64,000 bases of DNA from Bacillus sp. HNG (GCF_003400205.1 NZ_QUQV01000008.1:160127-224126); one strand, 5' to 3'; shown: positions 43,343 to 53,701, numbered from the stretch's first letter. Notes: generated from the letters alone by a model not told the origin. Made by a program: numbers and translations.

Positions 43343-44830
43343 CTATCTCGTAAAATGGTCTATAAATCTCTTAAACGCCGCTTGACCCGCTTCATCGCGC
43401 TTATAGACACCAGCATCCTCAAGGACGCGCATGAATTTTTTACCGACTTCACGCTTCACAAGCTTGTGAACGTTGTCTTTTGTTGGGTTGTACCTCTTTA
43501 TTTCGTCCGCCCATTCCTGATGGATAGGGTTGATCGAGTTTGCTTCGCCAATTAAGTAGTTTTCGACCTCTTGTAGCTCCGTTTCGAGTCGAGCTGGAAG
43601 TACCGCTAATCCCATTACCTCGATGAGGCCGATGTTTTCCTTTTTAATATGATGTACATCAGCATGCGGATGAAAAATGCCGTGTGGATGCTCGGCGTTT
43701 GTGCGGTTGTTACGAAGCACAAGATCCAGTTCGTATTTTCCATTTCGCTTCCGAGCAATTGGTGTAATCGTGTTATGCGGTGTTTCACCTGTGAACGCGA
43801 TGATTTCAACATCGGGGTCACTATACTGACGCCAAGCTTGTAAAATATGGTCTCCTGCTTCAATTAAGGATTTCATGTCGCTGCTTCTCAAACGAAGAAC
43901 TGACATTGGCCATTTTACCGTTGAAAATTCGACATTGTCATAACGACCCCACGTAAATTGCATCTCATCTTCGGCTTTCGCCATTGCGAATTCATAATTT
44001 CCACCTTGGTAGTGATCATGGGTTAAAATGGAGCCCCCAACAATCGGGATGTCCGCATTGGAACCAAGGAAGTAGTGCGGAAACTTTTCAACAAATCCAA
44101 GTAGTCTTGCGAACGTATCCTTGCTGATTTTCATATCGCGATGGTCCTCGCATAGGACGATGCAATGCTCGTTGTAGTACACATATGGTGAGTACTGGAG
44201 ATACCAGTTTTCGCCCTCAAGCGGAACCGGAATGATGCGGTGGTTGGAGCGAGCCGGATGACCGATGCGACCCGCATAGCCCTCATTCTCCACACAAAGT
44301 AAGCACTTTGGATACTTCTCTCCAGTCGCTTTTGCCTCTTTTTCAAGCGCAATTTGCTTTGGATCCTTTTCCGGCTTTGATAAATTAATCGTGATATCTA
44401 ACTCCCCATACTCCGTTTCCACTTTATATTCAATGTTTTTTTCGATTCGCTTCATTTGAATATAGTTGCTATTTTTACTTAACTCATAAAAGTAGTTCGT
44501 CGCGGCTGCTGGGTCTTTTTCATGAAGTTCATAAAAATTACGTGTCACCGCGGACGGGAGTGGAATCATTTTGTTCATGATTTTACTCGCTAGAATTTCT
44601 TTTGCATCAAAATAATCCTCGATAACTCTATTTTCACACGCAAACTCCACTAAATCTTCAACCAAAGTTGGGATGTCTTTTTCAGGTGATACCTGTTCGA
44701 TTGGCACGAAGTCCTCAAGACCTAGCAAAGAAAGCACCTGGTTGCGAACGTAAACCTTGTCCTCTTTTTCAATCAGTCTGACTTTGATCGCTTGCTCTGT
44801 TAGTTGCTGTACAGTGCCGTAAATCTTCAT
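43343..44830 (-). CDS. galT: UDP-glucose-hexose-1-phosphate uridylyltransferase, class II
   Basis: A 495-residue enzyme of the longer Gram-positive GalT type (class II), which swaps UMP between UDP-glucose and galactose-1-phosphate. It shows LLCVENEGYAGRIGHPARSNHRIIP, the active region GGSILTHDHYQGG (His-x-His-like) and EIIAFTGETPHNTITP. The start is ATG 44830 with GAGGGGAG before it; the frame continues upstream into the galE end, where there is no ribosome site. It lies 10 nt after galE. Confidence 0.95.
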   Translation of the reverse strand: MKIYGTVQQLTEQAIKVRLIEKEDKVYVRNQVLSLLGLEDFVPIEQVSPEKDIPTLVEDLVEFACENRVIEDYFDAKEILASKIMNKMIPLPSAVTRNFYELHEKDPAAATNYFYELSKNSNYIQMKRIEKNIEYKVETEYGELDITINLSKPEKDPKQIALEKEAKATGEKYPKCLLCVENEGYAGRIGHPARSNHRIIPVPLEGENWYLQYSPYVYYNEHCIVLCEDHRDMKISKDTFARLLGFVEKFPHYFLGSNADIPIVGGSILTHDHYQGGNYEFAMAKAEDEMQFTWGRYDNVEFSTVKWPMSVLRLRSSDMKSLIEAGDHILQAWRQYSDPDVEIIAFTGETPHNTITPIARKRNGKYELDLVLRNNRTNAEHPHGIFHPHADVHHIKKENIGLIEVMGLAVLPARLETELQEVENYLIGEANSINPIHQEWADEIKRYNPTKDNVHKLVKREVGKKFMRVLEDAGVYKRDEAGQAAFKRFIDHFTR

Positions 44831-44840
44831 GTTGCTCCCC

Positions 44841-45830
44841 TCAGCTTTCATACCCATTTGGGTGGTTTACATGCCAGTTCCACGCATCCTTAATGATTTC
44901 GTTGATAGATGTACGTTTTGGCTCCCAACCAAGTACCTCTTTCGCTTTTCCAGATGAAGCGATAAGAATGCTTGGGTCGCCCGCGCGTCGGTCGCCTAAC
45001 TTTACAGGAATATCGCGTTGTGTAACCTCTTTTGCTGCTTCAACCATTTCCTTTACAGAGAAGCCACTGTTGCTTCCAAGGTTAAAATAGTTGCTCTCGC
45101 CACCATTTTGTAGATATTTCAATGCTAAAATATGTGCGTTGATTAAGTCCTCAACATGGATGTAGTCCCGGATGCATGTGCCGTCCGGAGTGTCATAGTC
45201 CTCTCCAAAGATCGTGATAAACTCACGTGTTCCAAGAGCTGCTTGTAAAATGACCGGGATTAAATGTGTTTCCGGATCATGGTCCTCACCGATTTCACCA
45301 GTTGCACGCGCACCAGCCACATTGAAATAGCGTAGTGATACAAACTTGATGTCATGGGCCATTTCGGACCATTTCATCATTTTTTCCATTGCAAGTTTTG
45401 TTTCACCGTACGTATTTGTTGGAACAGTCGGCATATCCTCGGTGATTGGCACCTGTTTTGGCTCGCCATATGTTGCTGCAGTCGATGAGAAGACGATATA
45501 TTTCACGTTATTGTTTTTCATGGTCTCAAGAACAATCTGTGTTCCGTACACATTGTTGTCGTAGTATTTTAACGGGTCAACCATTGATTCACCAACAAGT
45601 GAATTCGCCGCAAAGTGGATCACCGCGTCAATGCTTTCTTTTTCAAAAACAGATTGTAAAAAAGCACGATCACGAATGTCACCTTGATAAAACTTCGCCT
45701 TTGGATGAACAGCCTCTTTATGACCCGTTTGAAGATTATCAACAACCACCACATCTTCGTTCGCATCAATTAATTGGTAAACGGCATGTGAACCGATATA
45801 ACCTGCTCCACCTAAAACTAAAATACTCAT
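44841..45830 (-). CDS. galE: UDP-glucose 4-epimerase
   Basis: A 329-residue short-chain dehydrogenase-type enzyme that regenerates UDP-glucose in the Leloir pathway. It has the NAD-binding GGAGYIGSH (7-15), the catalytic Tyr-Lys pair in NTYGETKLAMEK, the SSTAATYG Ser/Thr and FNVAGA. ATG 45830 follows AAAGGAG. It lies between galK and galT. Confidence 0.97.
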   Translation of the reverse strand: MSILVLGGAGYIGSHAVYQLIDANEDVVVVDNLQTGHKEAVHPKAKFYQGDIRDRAFLQSVFEKESIDAVIHFAANSLVGESMVDPLKYYDNNVYGTQIVLETMKNNNVKYIVFSSTAATYGEPKQVPITEDMPTVPTNTYGETKLAMEKMMKWSEMAHDIKFVSLRYFNVAGARATGEIGEDHDPETHLIPVILQAALGTREFITIFGEDYDTPDGTCIRDYIHVEDLINAHILALKYLQNGGESNYFNLGSNSGFSVKEMVEAAKEVTQRDIPVKLGDRRAGDPSILIASSGKAKEVLGWEPKRTSINEIIKDAWNWHVNHPNGYES

Positions 45831-45869
45831 TATAAATTCGCTCCTTTTGTTGGGGCACTTGTGTCCCTC

Positions 45870-47033
45870 TTATAATTCTTTTGCGCCATCGCCGATGCTT
45901 ACTTCATAGAAGGAAGCCTGGTAGCCTATGGTTTCTTCATAAATTTTTCCGATGTTTTCGATGATTTGCTGCGCTTTGCCTTTCTCGACAAGGGCGATTG
46001 CACAGCCACCGAAGCCAGCACCTGTCATGCGCGCACCAAGAACACCTTCCTGCGTCCATGCAGCTTCAGCAAGAGTATCAAGCTCTTTGCCTGTTACTTC
46101 ATAATCATCTCGTAATGATGTGTGAGATGCATTAAGTAAGCGACCAAATTCTGTTAAATCACCAGCCTTGAGAGCTTTTAATGCATCTAATGTTCTTTCA
46201 TTTTCATATACTGCATGTTTCGCGCGCTTTTGTAGTGTTTCGTTTTCAATTAGATGCTTGTTTTGTTCAAATTGATCGCTGGTAATATTCCCGAGTGCTT
46301 GAACATCAAGTTCTTTCTGAAGTTGGGCAAGTGCCTGTTCACACTCACTGCGACGCTCATTGTATTTGGAATCCGCAAGCTCACGTCGCTTGTTTGTGTT
46401 CATGATTAAAATAAGATGCTCGTCTAGTTCCAGTGGTGCGTATTCATACTTTAATGTATCACAATCTAGTAAAATTCCTGCATTCTTTTTACCCATTCCG
46501 ATTGCAAATTGGTCCATAATGCCACTGTTGACACCAATGAACTTATTTTCCACAAGTTGACCAATTTTTACAAGCTCCACGCGGTCAATTTCAAGATCGA
46601 ATAGTTTTTCAAACATCACACCTGATACGAGTTCGATGGATGCTGATGAAGAAAGGCCCGCGCCGTTTGGAATATTCCCGTAAAAAAGGACGTCTACACC
46701 AGTTGAAATGTCATAACCCTTTTCTTTGAGGTAACGAAGCATACCCTTTGGATAATTCGCCCAGTCATGCGCTTTGTTGTAGTCAAGATTATTGAGGTCA
46801 AACTCGATTACCCCAAGTTCTTCAAAGTTCAGCGAGTACATTCTAATTTTGTTATCTTCGCGTTTTCTTGCAAGGGCATACGTTCCCTTTGTGATGGATG
46901 CCGGGAACACATGACCACCGTTGTAATCAGTATGCTCACCAATGAGGTTAATGCGCCCTGGCGCAAAGAAGCTTCTGTAATCGTTTTCGTTAAAAATCGT
47001 AGTAAATTTATCTGAAAGTTGTTTGAGATCCAT
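45870..47033 (-). CDS. galK: Galactokinase
   Basis: A 387-residue GHMP kinase that phosphorylates galactose at C1. The galactokinase signature GRINLIGEHTDYNGG (about 31-45), the ATP-binding GAGLSSSASIELVSG and the C-terminal GARMTGAGFGGCAIAL are intact. ATG 47033 is chosen: GGAGG lies 8 nt upstream. It begins the Leloir run; promoter and operator are just upstream. Confidence 0.97.
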   Translation of the reverse strand: MDLKQLSDKFTTIFNENDYRSFFAPGRINLIGEHTDYNGGHVFPASITKGTYALARKREDNKIRMYSLNFEELGVIEFDLNNLDYNKAHDWANYPKGMLRYLKEKGYDISTGVDVLFYGNIPNGAGLSSSASIELVSGVMFEKLFDLEIDRVELVKIGQLVENKFIGVNSGIMDQFAIGMGKKNAGILLDCDTLKYEYAPLELDEHLILIMNTNKRRELADSKYNERRSECEQALAQLQKELDVQALGNITSDQFEQNKHLIENETLQKRAKHAVYENERTLDALKALKAGDLTEFGRLLNASHTSLRDDYEVTGKELDTLAEAAWTQEGVLGARMTGAGFGGCAIALVEKGKAQQIIENIGKIYEETIGYQASFYEVSIGDGAKEL

Positions 47034-47067
47034 GATGGTTGCCTCCAATATTATGGTTTCTATTATC

Positions 47068-47096
47068 ATTGTAAAAGATTAACTAAAATCGGTCAA
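47068..47096 (-). promoter_or_regulatory. Sigma-A promoter of galK
   Basis: TTGACC (47096-47091) and TACAAT (47073-47068) with 17 nt between on the minus strand, 35 nt before the galK ATG. Confidence 0.75.
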
Positions 47097-47100
47097 ATTA

Positions 47101-47122
47101 TTTTAGTAAAAGTTTACTTAAA
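47101..47122 (-). promoter_or_regulatory. Probable GalR operator before galK
   Basis: AGTAAAAGTTTACT is a palindrome with 6-bp perfect arms (9 of 10 if extended by TTT/AAA) centred just upstream of the galK -35. A looser ACTAAAAT / ATTTTAGT pair overlaps the -35 region. Confidence 0.55.
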
Positions 47123-47222
47123 ATTTATGTAATCATCAGGTACCACGAACAGATAACACAGCCCCTTTAATTACATACAATAATCCTTGTTAAGTCTTTT
47201 CATTTCTATTATATTTTTAAGT

Positions 47223-47256
47223 AAGAAAAACCTATCTTTGCAGATAGGCTTTTCTT
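47223..47256 (-). terminator. Terminator of the lacZ unit
   Basis: AAGAAAAACCTATCT / AGATAGGCTTTTCTT (one mismatch) 20 nt past the lacZ stop. On the minus strand it ends in TTTTTCTT. It separates lacZ from galK. Confidence 0.85.
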
Positions 47257-47276
47257 GAAATTGTTATATGATTGAA

Positions 47277-50200
47277 TTAAATTTTAGTGATCACAAACTC
47301 GAATTCGATGTCCTGTTCAGGATTAATTAAATGTTCTTTATGAACAGGCGCGCCCCAACTGTCATCTCCACCTATACCCATCTGCCTTCCCGCGACAGTA
47401 ACAACTGTATAATGGACATTTGGTAGCTCATAATGATGTTGTGCATTTTCAAGTTCAAATGCAGTATACGGTGATACATTGCATTCAACCGGCTCAGTTA
47501 TTGAAGCTATTTGAATACCCTCACCCACTGGATTTGCTATTTTCACCCAACGCACGCCTGTCCTGTTTCCAGACTCTTGTGGCTTTAGGTATGCAGACAT
47601 ATTTTCAGCAACTGTATTTTTAAAAATACCAAGCCTTGCCCCTTCTGCACGGTCAGAGTAATTTTCATCTGGGCCAAGAGCATACCATTCAATTTGATCG
47701 TAATCAGCAGAAACCTTAAATGTCAGTCCGAAGATAGGCATCTGTGGAAGACTATCTGTACCCTTGTATATTGATTTGACTCGTACACTTCCATCAGCAG
47801 CTACTGTATAAGCTACCTTCACTTCTATTTCTGTGTTAACAGAAAACTTATATGTGAACTCTATTACAGCTTGATTTTCACTTTCGATAACAGCAACATC
47901 TACACATTTACGAGCAAAGCTTGCTGCATACCAGATACCTGACTGATATCCCTGTGAAAAACCTCTATCGTTATCGGTTGTTGCTCTCCAAAACGTTGGT
48001 ACCGGAGGTGAAGAAATCATCTCTTTATTTCCATACTTTAATGACACTACACTACCTACTGCTTTAGAGAAAATAACACTAAAATCTCGCCCATGGACAC
48101 CGATATTTACATCACCTTTTACAATCCTTAGGTTTTCAGGTATTTCTTCGTGATTACTCTTATCAGGCTCACGTTCAACCCATATAAATTGTCCAAACGC
48201 AACTTCATGTCCCGCATCAGCCCAAATTGTATGATTGCTTAATCTTAATAAAGTTTGAATACAATATTCACCTTGTTTTTCAAATAAACCATCAGGAAAT
48301 ACGAACTGGACTCTGCCTTCTGATTGTGGTTTAACGATTACAGAAGGAAGAGATGCTTGATAAACTTTTTTCCCTTCATGGAGAACGATATATTCCAAAT
48401 AATAATCTGAAGTGTCAATGAACAGATTATCATTAAAAATCGTTACTCCATGCCTATCAGCTTTCAGTTTGATATTTTGATATAAATATTTTACTTCTTG
48501 CATTTTTGGAGAAATTTCTCTGTTTGCATATACAATACCATTGGTCGAGAAACCGTAATCAGTTGGGCGATCCCCAAAATCTCCACCGGAAGCTAAATAT
48601 TCTTTGCCATAACGATCTTTATTTATTAATGCCTGATCAATATAGTCCCAAATAAACCCGCCCTGATACATCGGGTACTTATCTTCTAATTCAGTATACT
48701 TGTACATTCCTCCAACTGAATTTCCCATTGCATGCATATATTCGCAGCTTATATACGGTTTTTCCGGATTATTATTTAAATATTCCTCTATTTCAGCAGG
48801 TTTTGCATACATTCTACTTTCCATATCGCTAGTGTCATTGTATTCCCTATTATGGAAAACTCCTTCATAATGAACAAGACGACTTGGATCAACTGTTCTA
48901 AAGTAATTTGAAACATTAAGAATAACTTCACCAGCATAAGATTCATTACCACAAGACCAGATTAAAATGGATGGATGATTTTTGTCCCTTTCATACATCG
49001 AAATAGCACGGTCCATTACGATGTCTTGCCATTCGGGTTTATTCCCAGGAATATTCCATGATGGTTCAACAACACCCATCTTCTGCCATGAACCATGTGT
49101 TTCCAGGTTCATTTCATCGATTACATAAATTCCATATTCATCACATAGTTCGTACCAATAACTTTGATTTGGATAATGAGATGTACGAACAGCGTTGATA
49201 TTATTTTGTTTAAGTGTTTTAATATCCCAAAGCATATCTTCTTTTGTAATAGAACGTCCCCGTCTGCTATTGAATTCATGGCGATTTACTCCTTTAAACA
49301 TGATACGTTCGCCATTAATCCGCATAATCTTGTCTACCATTTCAAATCTTCTAAACCCAATATTTTGAGGAATAACTTCTACTAAGTTTCCAGATTCATT
49401 GAAAAGTTTAATATATAATTTATATAAATAAGGCTGCTCAGCACTCCAAAGATGTGGCTTTTCAACTGTCATCGTAATAGAATTACCAGAAGTATCTGTT
49501 GTTTCAGCAATTAAGTTTTCTTTTGCATCGTATAACTCCAAGGTTATCTTTGCTTTGTCAGGTAATTCCTCTAACAACTTAAGATCTACACTAACAGTTC
49601 CAATAGAAAAACTTGAATCAAGTTCTGGACGAACTTTAACATCATAAGCATGAATCTCTGGAACTGTATAAATATAAACGTCTCTAAAAATTCCGGAAAA
49701 TCTCCAGAAATCCTGATCCTCCAGCCAACTACCTGTACTACGCTGATATACTTCCACCGCTATCTTATTCTCACCGGTCGTTACATATGGAGTAAGATCA
49801 AATTCGGAAGGAGTAAATGAGTCTTCACTATACCCGACAAAGTGCCCATTTAGCCAAATATAAAATGCCGATTCTACTCCTTGAAAAGATATATAAAGTG
49901 GCTTATTCTCCATATTTTTAGGCACCGTAAAGTACTTCACATAGCTCCCAACCACATTTTGGTCCATTGGTATCTCTGGAGGGCGCACTTCAACAACACC
50001 ATCCCATGGATACATTGTATTAACATATTGAGGACTACCGTAGCCTTGCAATTGAATATGACCTGGAACAGAAATATTCCCCCAATCTTTGCAATCAAAA
50101 TCTTCTTTATAAAAATTTTCTGGTCTATTGTATGGGTTAGTAGAATAGTAGAATTTCCAATTACCATTTAAGGAATGTCGCATTTGCATTGGAGCCTTAC

Positions 50201-50312
50201 GCTTTGCTTCTTCCATTGTGTTGTAATATACGTGATCGGAATGTGCTGGAAGACGATTCACAGCAAAAACTTGCAAATCTGATAGCCAGTTAAGACTAGG
50301 CATAGTTGTCAT
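47277..50312 (-). CDS. lacZ: Beta-galactosidase, GH2 family (LacZ type)
   Basis: A 1011-residue enzyme, near the length of E. coli LacZ, that hydrolyses beta-galactosides in the cytoplasm. It has a jelly-roll start (LNGNWKFYYSTNPYNRP), Ig domains, the TIM barrel with GVNRHEFNSRRGR and the acid/base Glu in ILIWSCGNES, the nucleophile Glu in PYISCEYMHAMGNS, and the C-terminal DDSWGAPVH typical of Bgal small chain. ATG 50312 follows AAGGAAGG. It is last in the transporter operon; no signal peptide. Confidence 0.96.
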   Translation of the reverse strand: MTTMPSLNWLSDLQVFAVNRLPAHSDHVYYNTMEEAKRKAPMQMRHSLNGNWKFYYSTNPYNRPENFYKEDFDCKDWGNISVPGHIQLQGYGSPQYVNTMYPWDGVVEVRPPEIPMDQNVVGSYVKYFTVPKNMENKPLYISFQGVESAFYIWLNGHFVGYSEDSFTPSEFDLTPYVTTGENKIAVEVYQRSTGSWLEDQDFWRFSGIFRDVYIYTVPEIHAYDVKVRPELDSSFSIGTVSVDLKLLEELPDKAKITLELYDAKENLIAETTDTSGNSITMTVEKPHLWSAEQPYLYKLYIKLFNESGNLVEVIPQNIGFRRFEMVDKIMRINGERIMFKGVNRHEFNSRRGRSITKEDMLWDIKTLKQNNINAVRTSHYPNQSYWYELCDEYGIYVIDEMNLETHGSWQKMGVVEPSWNIPGNKPEWQDIVMDRAISMYERDKNHPSILIWSCGNESYAGEVILNVSNYFRTVDPSRLVHYEGVFHNREYNDTSDMESRMYAKPAEIEEYLNNNPEKPYISCEYMHAMGNSVGGMYKYTELEDKYPMYQGGFIWDYIDQALINKDRYGKEYLASGGDFGDRPTDYGFSTNGIVYANREISPKMQEVKYLYQNIKLKADRHGVTIFNDNLFIDTSDYYLEYIVLHEGKKVYQASLPSVIVKPQSEGRVQFVFPDGLFEKQGEYCIQTLLRLSNHTIWADAGHEVAFGQFIWVEREPDKSNHEEIPENLRIVKGDVNIGVHGRDFSVIFSKAVGSVVSLKYGNKEMISSPPVPTFWRATTDNDRGFSQGYQSGIWYAASFARKCVDVAVIESENQAVIEFTYKFSVNTEIEVKVAYTVAADGSVRVKSIYKGTDSLPQMPIFGLTFKVSADYDQIEWYALGPDENYSDRAEGARLGIFKNTVAENMSAYLKPQESGNRTGVRWVKIANPVGEGIQIASITEPVECNVSPYTAFELENAQHHYELPNVHYTVVTVAGRQMGIGGDDSWGAPVHKEHLINPEQDIEFEFVITKI

Positions 50313-50405
50313 TATTAATTACCTTCCTTTTTATTCTCTTTTATTTACTATTTCTCTTCTAAAAAACAAAGGCTGTTTTCGTAAACTTATTACTACTAGA
50401 ACACC

Positions 50406-50548
50406 TGTTGATCACCGCTTTAGGCACTCGCTTTCCTTAAGCTAATATCACCTCTACAGGACTTTGGAGAACTTTCATAAAACAACTTATGCCCTGTGAA
50501 AATGTACATGTATTTATAGGAGTCTAGTGCCCAGCGCTGCAATCAACA
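50406..50548. repeat. Degenerate MITE-like interspersed repeat, about 143 bp
   Basis: The ends TGTTGAT (50406) and ATCAACA (to 50548) are inverted. Inside are CCGCTTTAGGCACTCGCTTTCC and GGAGTCTAGTGCC. From memory these match, in degraded form, a repeat that is common in Bacillus genomes (ends in ...AATCAACA). It sits between the second permease gene and lacZ. Confidence 0.55.
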
Positions 50549-50606
50549 AATTCATCTTATAATTAAGTATTCAATAGACAATCTTTTTGAAATGAGCCAA
50601 AACCAA

Positions 50607-51431
50607 TTATTTTACAGCACTTCCTAGCATTCCTGAAATGAAATGTCGTTGTAAAGATAGGAAGAATATAATAATTGGAATTGTTGCTAATGACACCCCT
50701 GCCATTACTTGTCCGTAATCAATTCTAGATAATCCAAAAAGGCTGGATAACGCAACTGGCAGTGTATACATATCCGTTGAACTTACAGCAATCAATGGCC
50801 ATAAGAAATTATTCCATTGATACATAAATAGAAATATCGATGTAGCTGCAAGCGCCGGCTTCATTGAAGGAAGTACAATTTTCCAAAAAATCTTCCACTC
50901 CCCTGCTCCATCGATCCTTGACGCTTCAATTAAGGCTGTAGGGAATGCAAGCATGTTTTGTCTCATTAGGAAAATCGCAAAAGGATAAGCTAAGTTAGGT
51001 AATATTAACGCTTGGTAAGTATTTAACCATCCCCACCCAGCCATCATTTTAAATAACGGAATAACTGTTGCATGATATGGAACCATCATCGAAATTAAGA
51101 AGATCGAAAATATTATGTTTCTTCCTTTAAAATGAAACTTTGCAAACGCATATGCTGCCATTGTACAAATCAACAAAGCCAAAATAGTATATACACCTGA
51201 TACAAAGAGGGAATTGAACATGACTCGTCCAATACCAATTGAATCATTTAAATTTACGATATTTTCTATTAGTTTATCTCCTGGCAACAATTTTGGAGGC
51301 TTTGAAAACATTTTTCCACTATCATTGGTAGCACCAATAAGTGCCCAATAAAATGGAAATAATGAGATAATTGCACCAACGGCTAACCCTATATAAAGGA
51401 GTACTTTTTTCATACCATTTCTTTTTTTCAT
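50607..51431 (-). CDS. Sugar ABC transporter permease (MalG type)
   Basis: A 274-residue inner-membrane permease with six helices. The EAA motif, which docks the ATPase, is visible as EASRIDGAGEWKIFWKIVLPSMKPALA. It starts at ATG 51431, with TAATG overlapping the stop of the first permease gene. Together with the binding protein and the other permease it should import galactosides. No ATPase gene is in the window. Confidence 0.93.
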   Translation of the reverse strand: MKKRNGMKKVLLYIGLAVGAIISLFPFYWALIGATNDSGKMFSKPPKLLPGDKLIENIVNLNDSIGIGRVMFNSLFVSGVYTILALLICTMAAYAFAKFHFKGRNIIFSIFLISMMVPYHATVIPLFKMMAGWGWLNTYQALILPNLAYPFAIFLMRQNMLAFPTALIEASRIDGAGEWKIFWKIVLPSMKPALAATSIFLFMYQWNNFLWPLIAVSSTDMYTLPVALSSLFGLSRIDYGQVMAGVSLATIPIIIFFLSLQRHFISGMLGSAVK

Positions 51432-52324
51432 TATTCATCACCTGTTACTTTAAATTGTATAAATGTCATAATCCCAATGAGTACGACGATTACATACGCA
51501 ATTGTAGATGCATATCCAAAGTCGAAATAACGGAAACCAGTTTGATATAAATACATCCCAATTGTTAACGTAGCGTCACTAGGTCCACCTTTAGTCAACG
51601 TATATGGTTCATCAAACAATTGTAATGTACCAATTGTTGATAGAATTGCCGTAAATAAGATTACAGGCTTTAATTGTGGAATTGTAATAGAGAAGAATTG
51701 ACGAATTTTAGATGCTCCATCTATACTAGCAGCTTCATACATGTCTTCTGGGATATTTTGCAAAGCAGCCAAATAGATTACCATGTTATATCCAACCCAA
51801 CGCCATGTCATAGCTACTATTAACGCAGCTTTTGCCCATATAGGATGTGACAACCATGGGATTGATTCAAATCCAAGCCATGTTACTACTTGGTTAATGA
51901 TCCCATCATCCATCAGCATTATTGAAAAGATAATTGAGTATGCAACTAACGAGGTGACAGCAGGTAGAAAGAACGATACCCGAAATAGCCCTTTAAGTTT
52001 AAGCAAAGCTGAGTTTAAAAGAGTAGCTACAATTATTGCTAAAAATAACATAACTGGAACTTGTATAATCAAAATAATAAATGTATTTTTTAATGCCGTT
52101 AAGAAAATGGAATCAGTAAATAATTTTTTATAGTTAGCTAACCCAATAAATTCATTTACTCCACCTTGAGTTGACTGAAAGCTCAAAATCAATGAAGAAA
52201 TGATTGGGTAGACCATAAAAATAGCAAATAAGATTACTGCAGGTGCAATGAATAAATATGGTGCAGCTTTATGCGTGCTAAATTTCCTGACTTTTTTATT
52301 GTTTAGTACAGCAGTTGATTTCAT
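51431..52324 (-). CDS. Sugar ABC transporter permease (MalF type)
   Basis: A 297-residue permease with six helices (first at about 20-42) and the EAA motif EAASIDGASKIRQFFSITIPQLKPV. ATG 52324 follows AAAGGAG. Translation is coupled to the next permease gene, which starts in its stop codon. A hairpin at 52365-52401 separates it from the binding-protein gene. Confidence 0.93.
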   Translation of the reverse strand: MKSTAVLNNKKVRKFSTHKAAPYLFIAPAVILFAIFMVYPIISSLILSFQSTQGGVNEFIGLANYKKLFTDSIFLTALKNTFIILIIQVPVMLFLAIIVATLLNSALLKLKGLFRVSFFLPAVTSLVAYSIIFSIMLMDDGIINQVVTWLGFESIPWLSHPIWAKAALIVAMTWRWVGYNMVIYLAALQNIPEDMYEAASIDGASKIRQFFSITIPQLKPVILFTAILSTIGTLQLFDEPYTLTKGGPSDATLTIGMYLYQTGFRYFDFGYASTIAYVIVVLIGIMTFIQFKVTGDE

Positions 52325-52364
52325 TTGTATCTTCTCCTTTAAAGGAACCTTATTACGTTATAAA

Positions 52365-52401
52365 AATGAGAGACCTAGGGTACCTAAATCTCTCATTTTA
52401 T
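52365..52401 (-). terminator. Intra-operon attenuator hairpin
   Basis: AAAATGAGAGA / TCTCTCATTTT with an inner partial stem, followed on the minus strand by T/A-rich sequence. Its place between binding protein and permeases is typical of hairpins that keep binding-protein mRNA high and permease mRNA low. Confidence 0.7.
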
Positions 52402-52405
52402 ATTT

Positions 52406-53701
52406 TTAGTGTTTGTTTACTTCACGTTCTGTACGGTCCTTCAGACGATTAGCCGCTTCCTCTAATGCTGTTTTTGCATCTTTACCATTAAATACATCAG
52501 CTTGAGCTTTTACTGCCTCGTCAAAACCGATTGAGTAGTCTTCTGTGTAATTTAGAGATGGAATATCTATCATTTCATCACCAAATAATTCCCAAATAGC
52601 TTGTCCTCCAAAAAACTCTACACCAGATGTAAATGCTTCAGAATCATAAACTGATGATAATGATGGGAATAATCCATATTCTTCCATAGCTACTAGCTGT
52701 GCATCAACATCGGTAGAAAAGTATTCCAAAAATCCATATGCTTCATCTTTATTTTTTGTTGAAGCTGGAATCATCCAGGCACCACCGCCAAGGTTAGCTG
52801 CTCTGTTTCCACCTTCTTCAAATGCTGGTAATGGGAATACACCCCAATTCCCATTAGAATCTGCAGCTTGATCAATAATAGTACCGTAATACCAAGCACC
52901 AAATGGAACAGTTGCTACAGATCCATCAACTGTTGCAGAAACAGTACCGTTCCAGCCGTCCACATTCTTTATTAAACCTGCATCGTCAAATTTCTTATGC
53001 ATTTCCAACGCTTTCACAGCGGCTGGGTTAGTAAAGTCAATGTTTCCTTTTTCATCAAAGTAATAAACACCTTGTTGGTTTAACATCATACGGAATGTTG
53101 CATCATCTTTGAATTTATCGATTGGCAATGTTTGAGCGCCAGTAGCATCTTTAATTTTCTTTCCTGCTTCTAGGAATTGATCCCATGTTTCAATATCATC
53201 AGGGTTTACCCCAGCTTTTTCAAATAAATCACGACGGTAGAATACCCCAGTTGGACCTGAATCAAATGGCATAGCATAGAAAGAACCATCAATAGTTGCT
53301 AAGTCTTTCTTAAATTGTGGGAAAAGGTCTGCTTTTTCATCAAACCCCTGTTCAGAAAGATTTAAAAAACCTTTCGGAAACGCATTCACATAACCGCCAA
53401 TTCGATCATCTTCTACTAACACGATATCAGGTAGACCTACACCACCTGCAGCAAGGCCAGTAGATAGCTTGTCATATACATCTAATCGACCAATATCTTC
53501 AACCTTTAACTCAACATTTGGATGGTCTTTTTTATATGTTTCAAACGCTGATTCAAGTGCGCCAACGTTAACGTTCCATGCCCAAGCAGTTAGCGTAACC
53601 TTACCATCCGAATCTTTTCCAGATGAATCCCCATTACTACATGCAGCTGCAAAAACTGTAAGTACAACAAGCATAATAAGAACTTTCCATTTTTTCTTCA
53701 T
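52406..53701 (-). CDS. Sugar-binding lipoprotein of an ABC transporter
   Basis: A 431-residue extracellular binding protein: signal peptide with lipobox FAAAC (Cys about 21), then a type I solute-binding fold with VTLTAWAWN near the start, LVEDDRIGGY and the GAWMIPAST block. ATG 53701 follows GGGGG. It is the first gene after the strong promoter at 54076-54104, with a leader of more than 350 nt. The gene order (alpha-galactosidase, regulator, binding protein, permeases, beta-galactosidase) points to galacto-oligosaccharides or melibiose/raffinose-type sugars. Confidence 0.93.
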   Translation of the reverse strand: MKKKWKVLIMLVVLTVFAAACSNGDSSGKDSDGKVTLTAWAWNVNVGALESAFETYKKDHPNVELKVEDIGRLDVYDKLSTGLAAGGVGLPDIVLVEDDRIGGYVNAFPKGFLNLSEQGFDEKADLFPQFKKDLATIDGSFYAMPFDSGPTGVFYRRDLFEKAGVNPDDIETWDQFLEAGKKIKDATGAQTLPIDKFKDDATFRMMLNQQGVYYFDEKGNIDFTNPAAVKALEMHKKFDDAGLIKNVDGWNGTVSATVDGSVATVPFGAWYYGTIIDQAADSNGNWGVFPLPAFEEGGNRAANLGGGAWMIPASTKNKDEAYGFLEYFSTDVDAQLVAMEEYGLFPSLSSVYDSEAFTSGVEFFGGQAIWELFGDEMIDIPSLNYTEDYSIGFDEAVKAQADVFNGKDAKTALEEAANRLKDRTEREVNKH

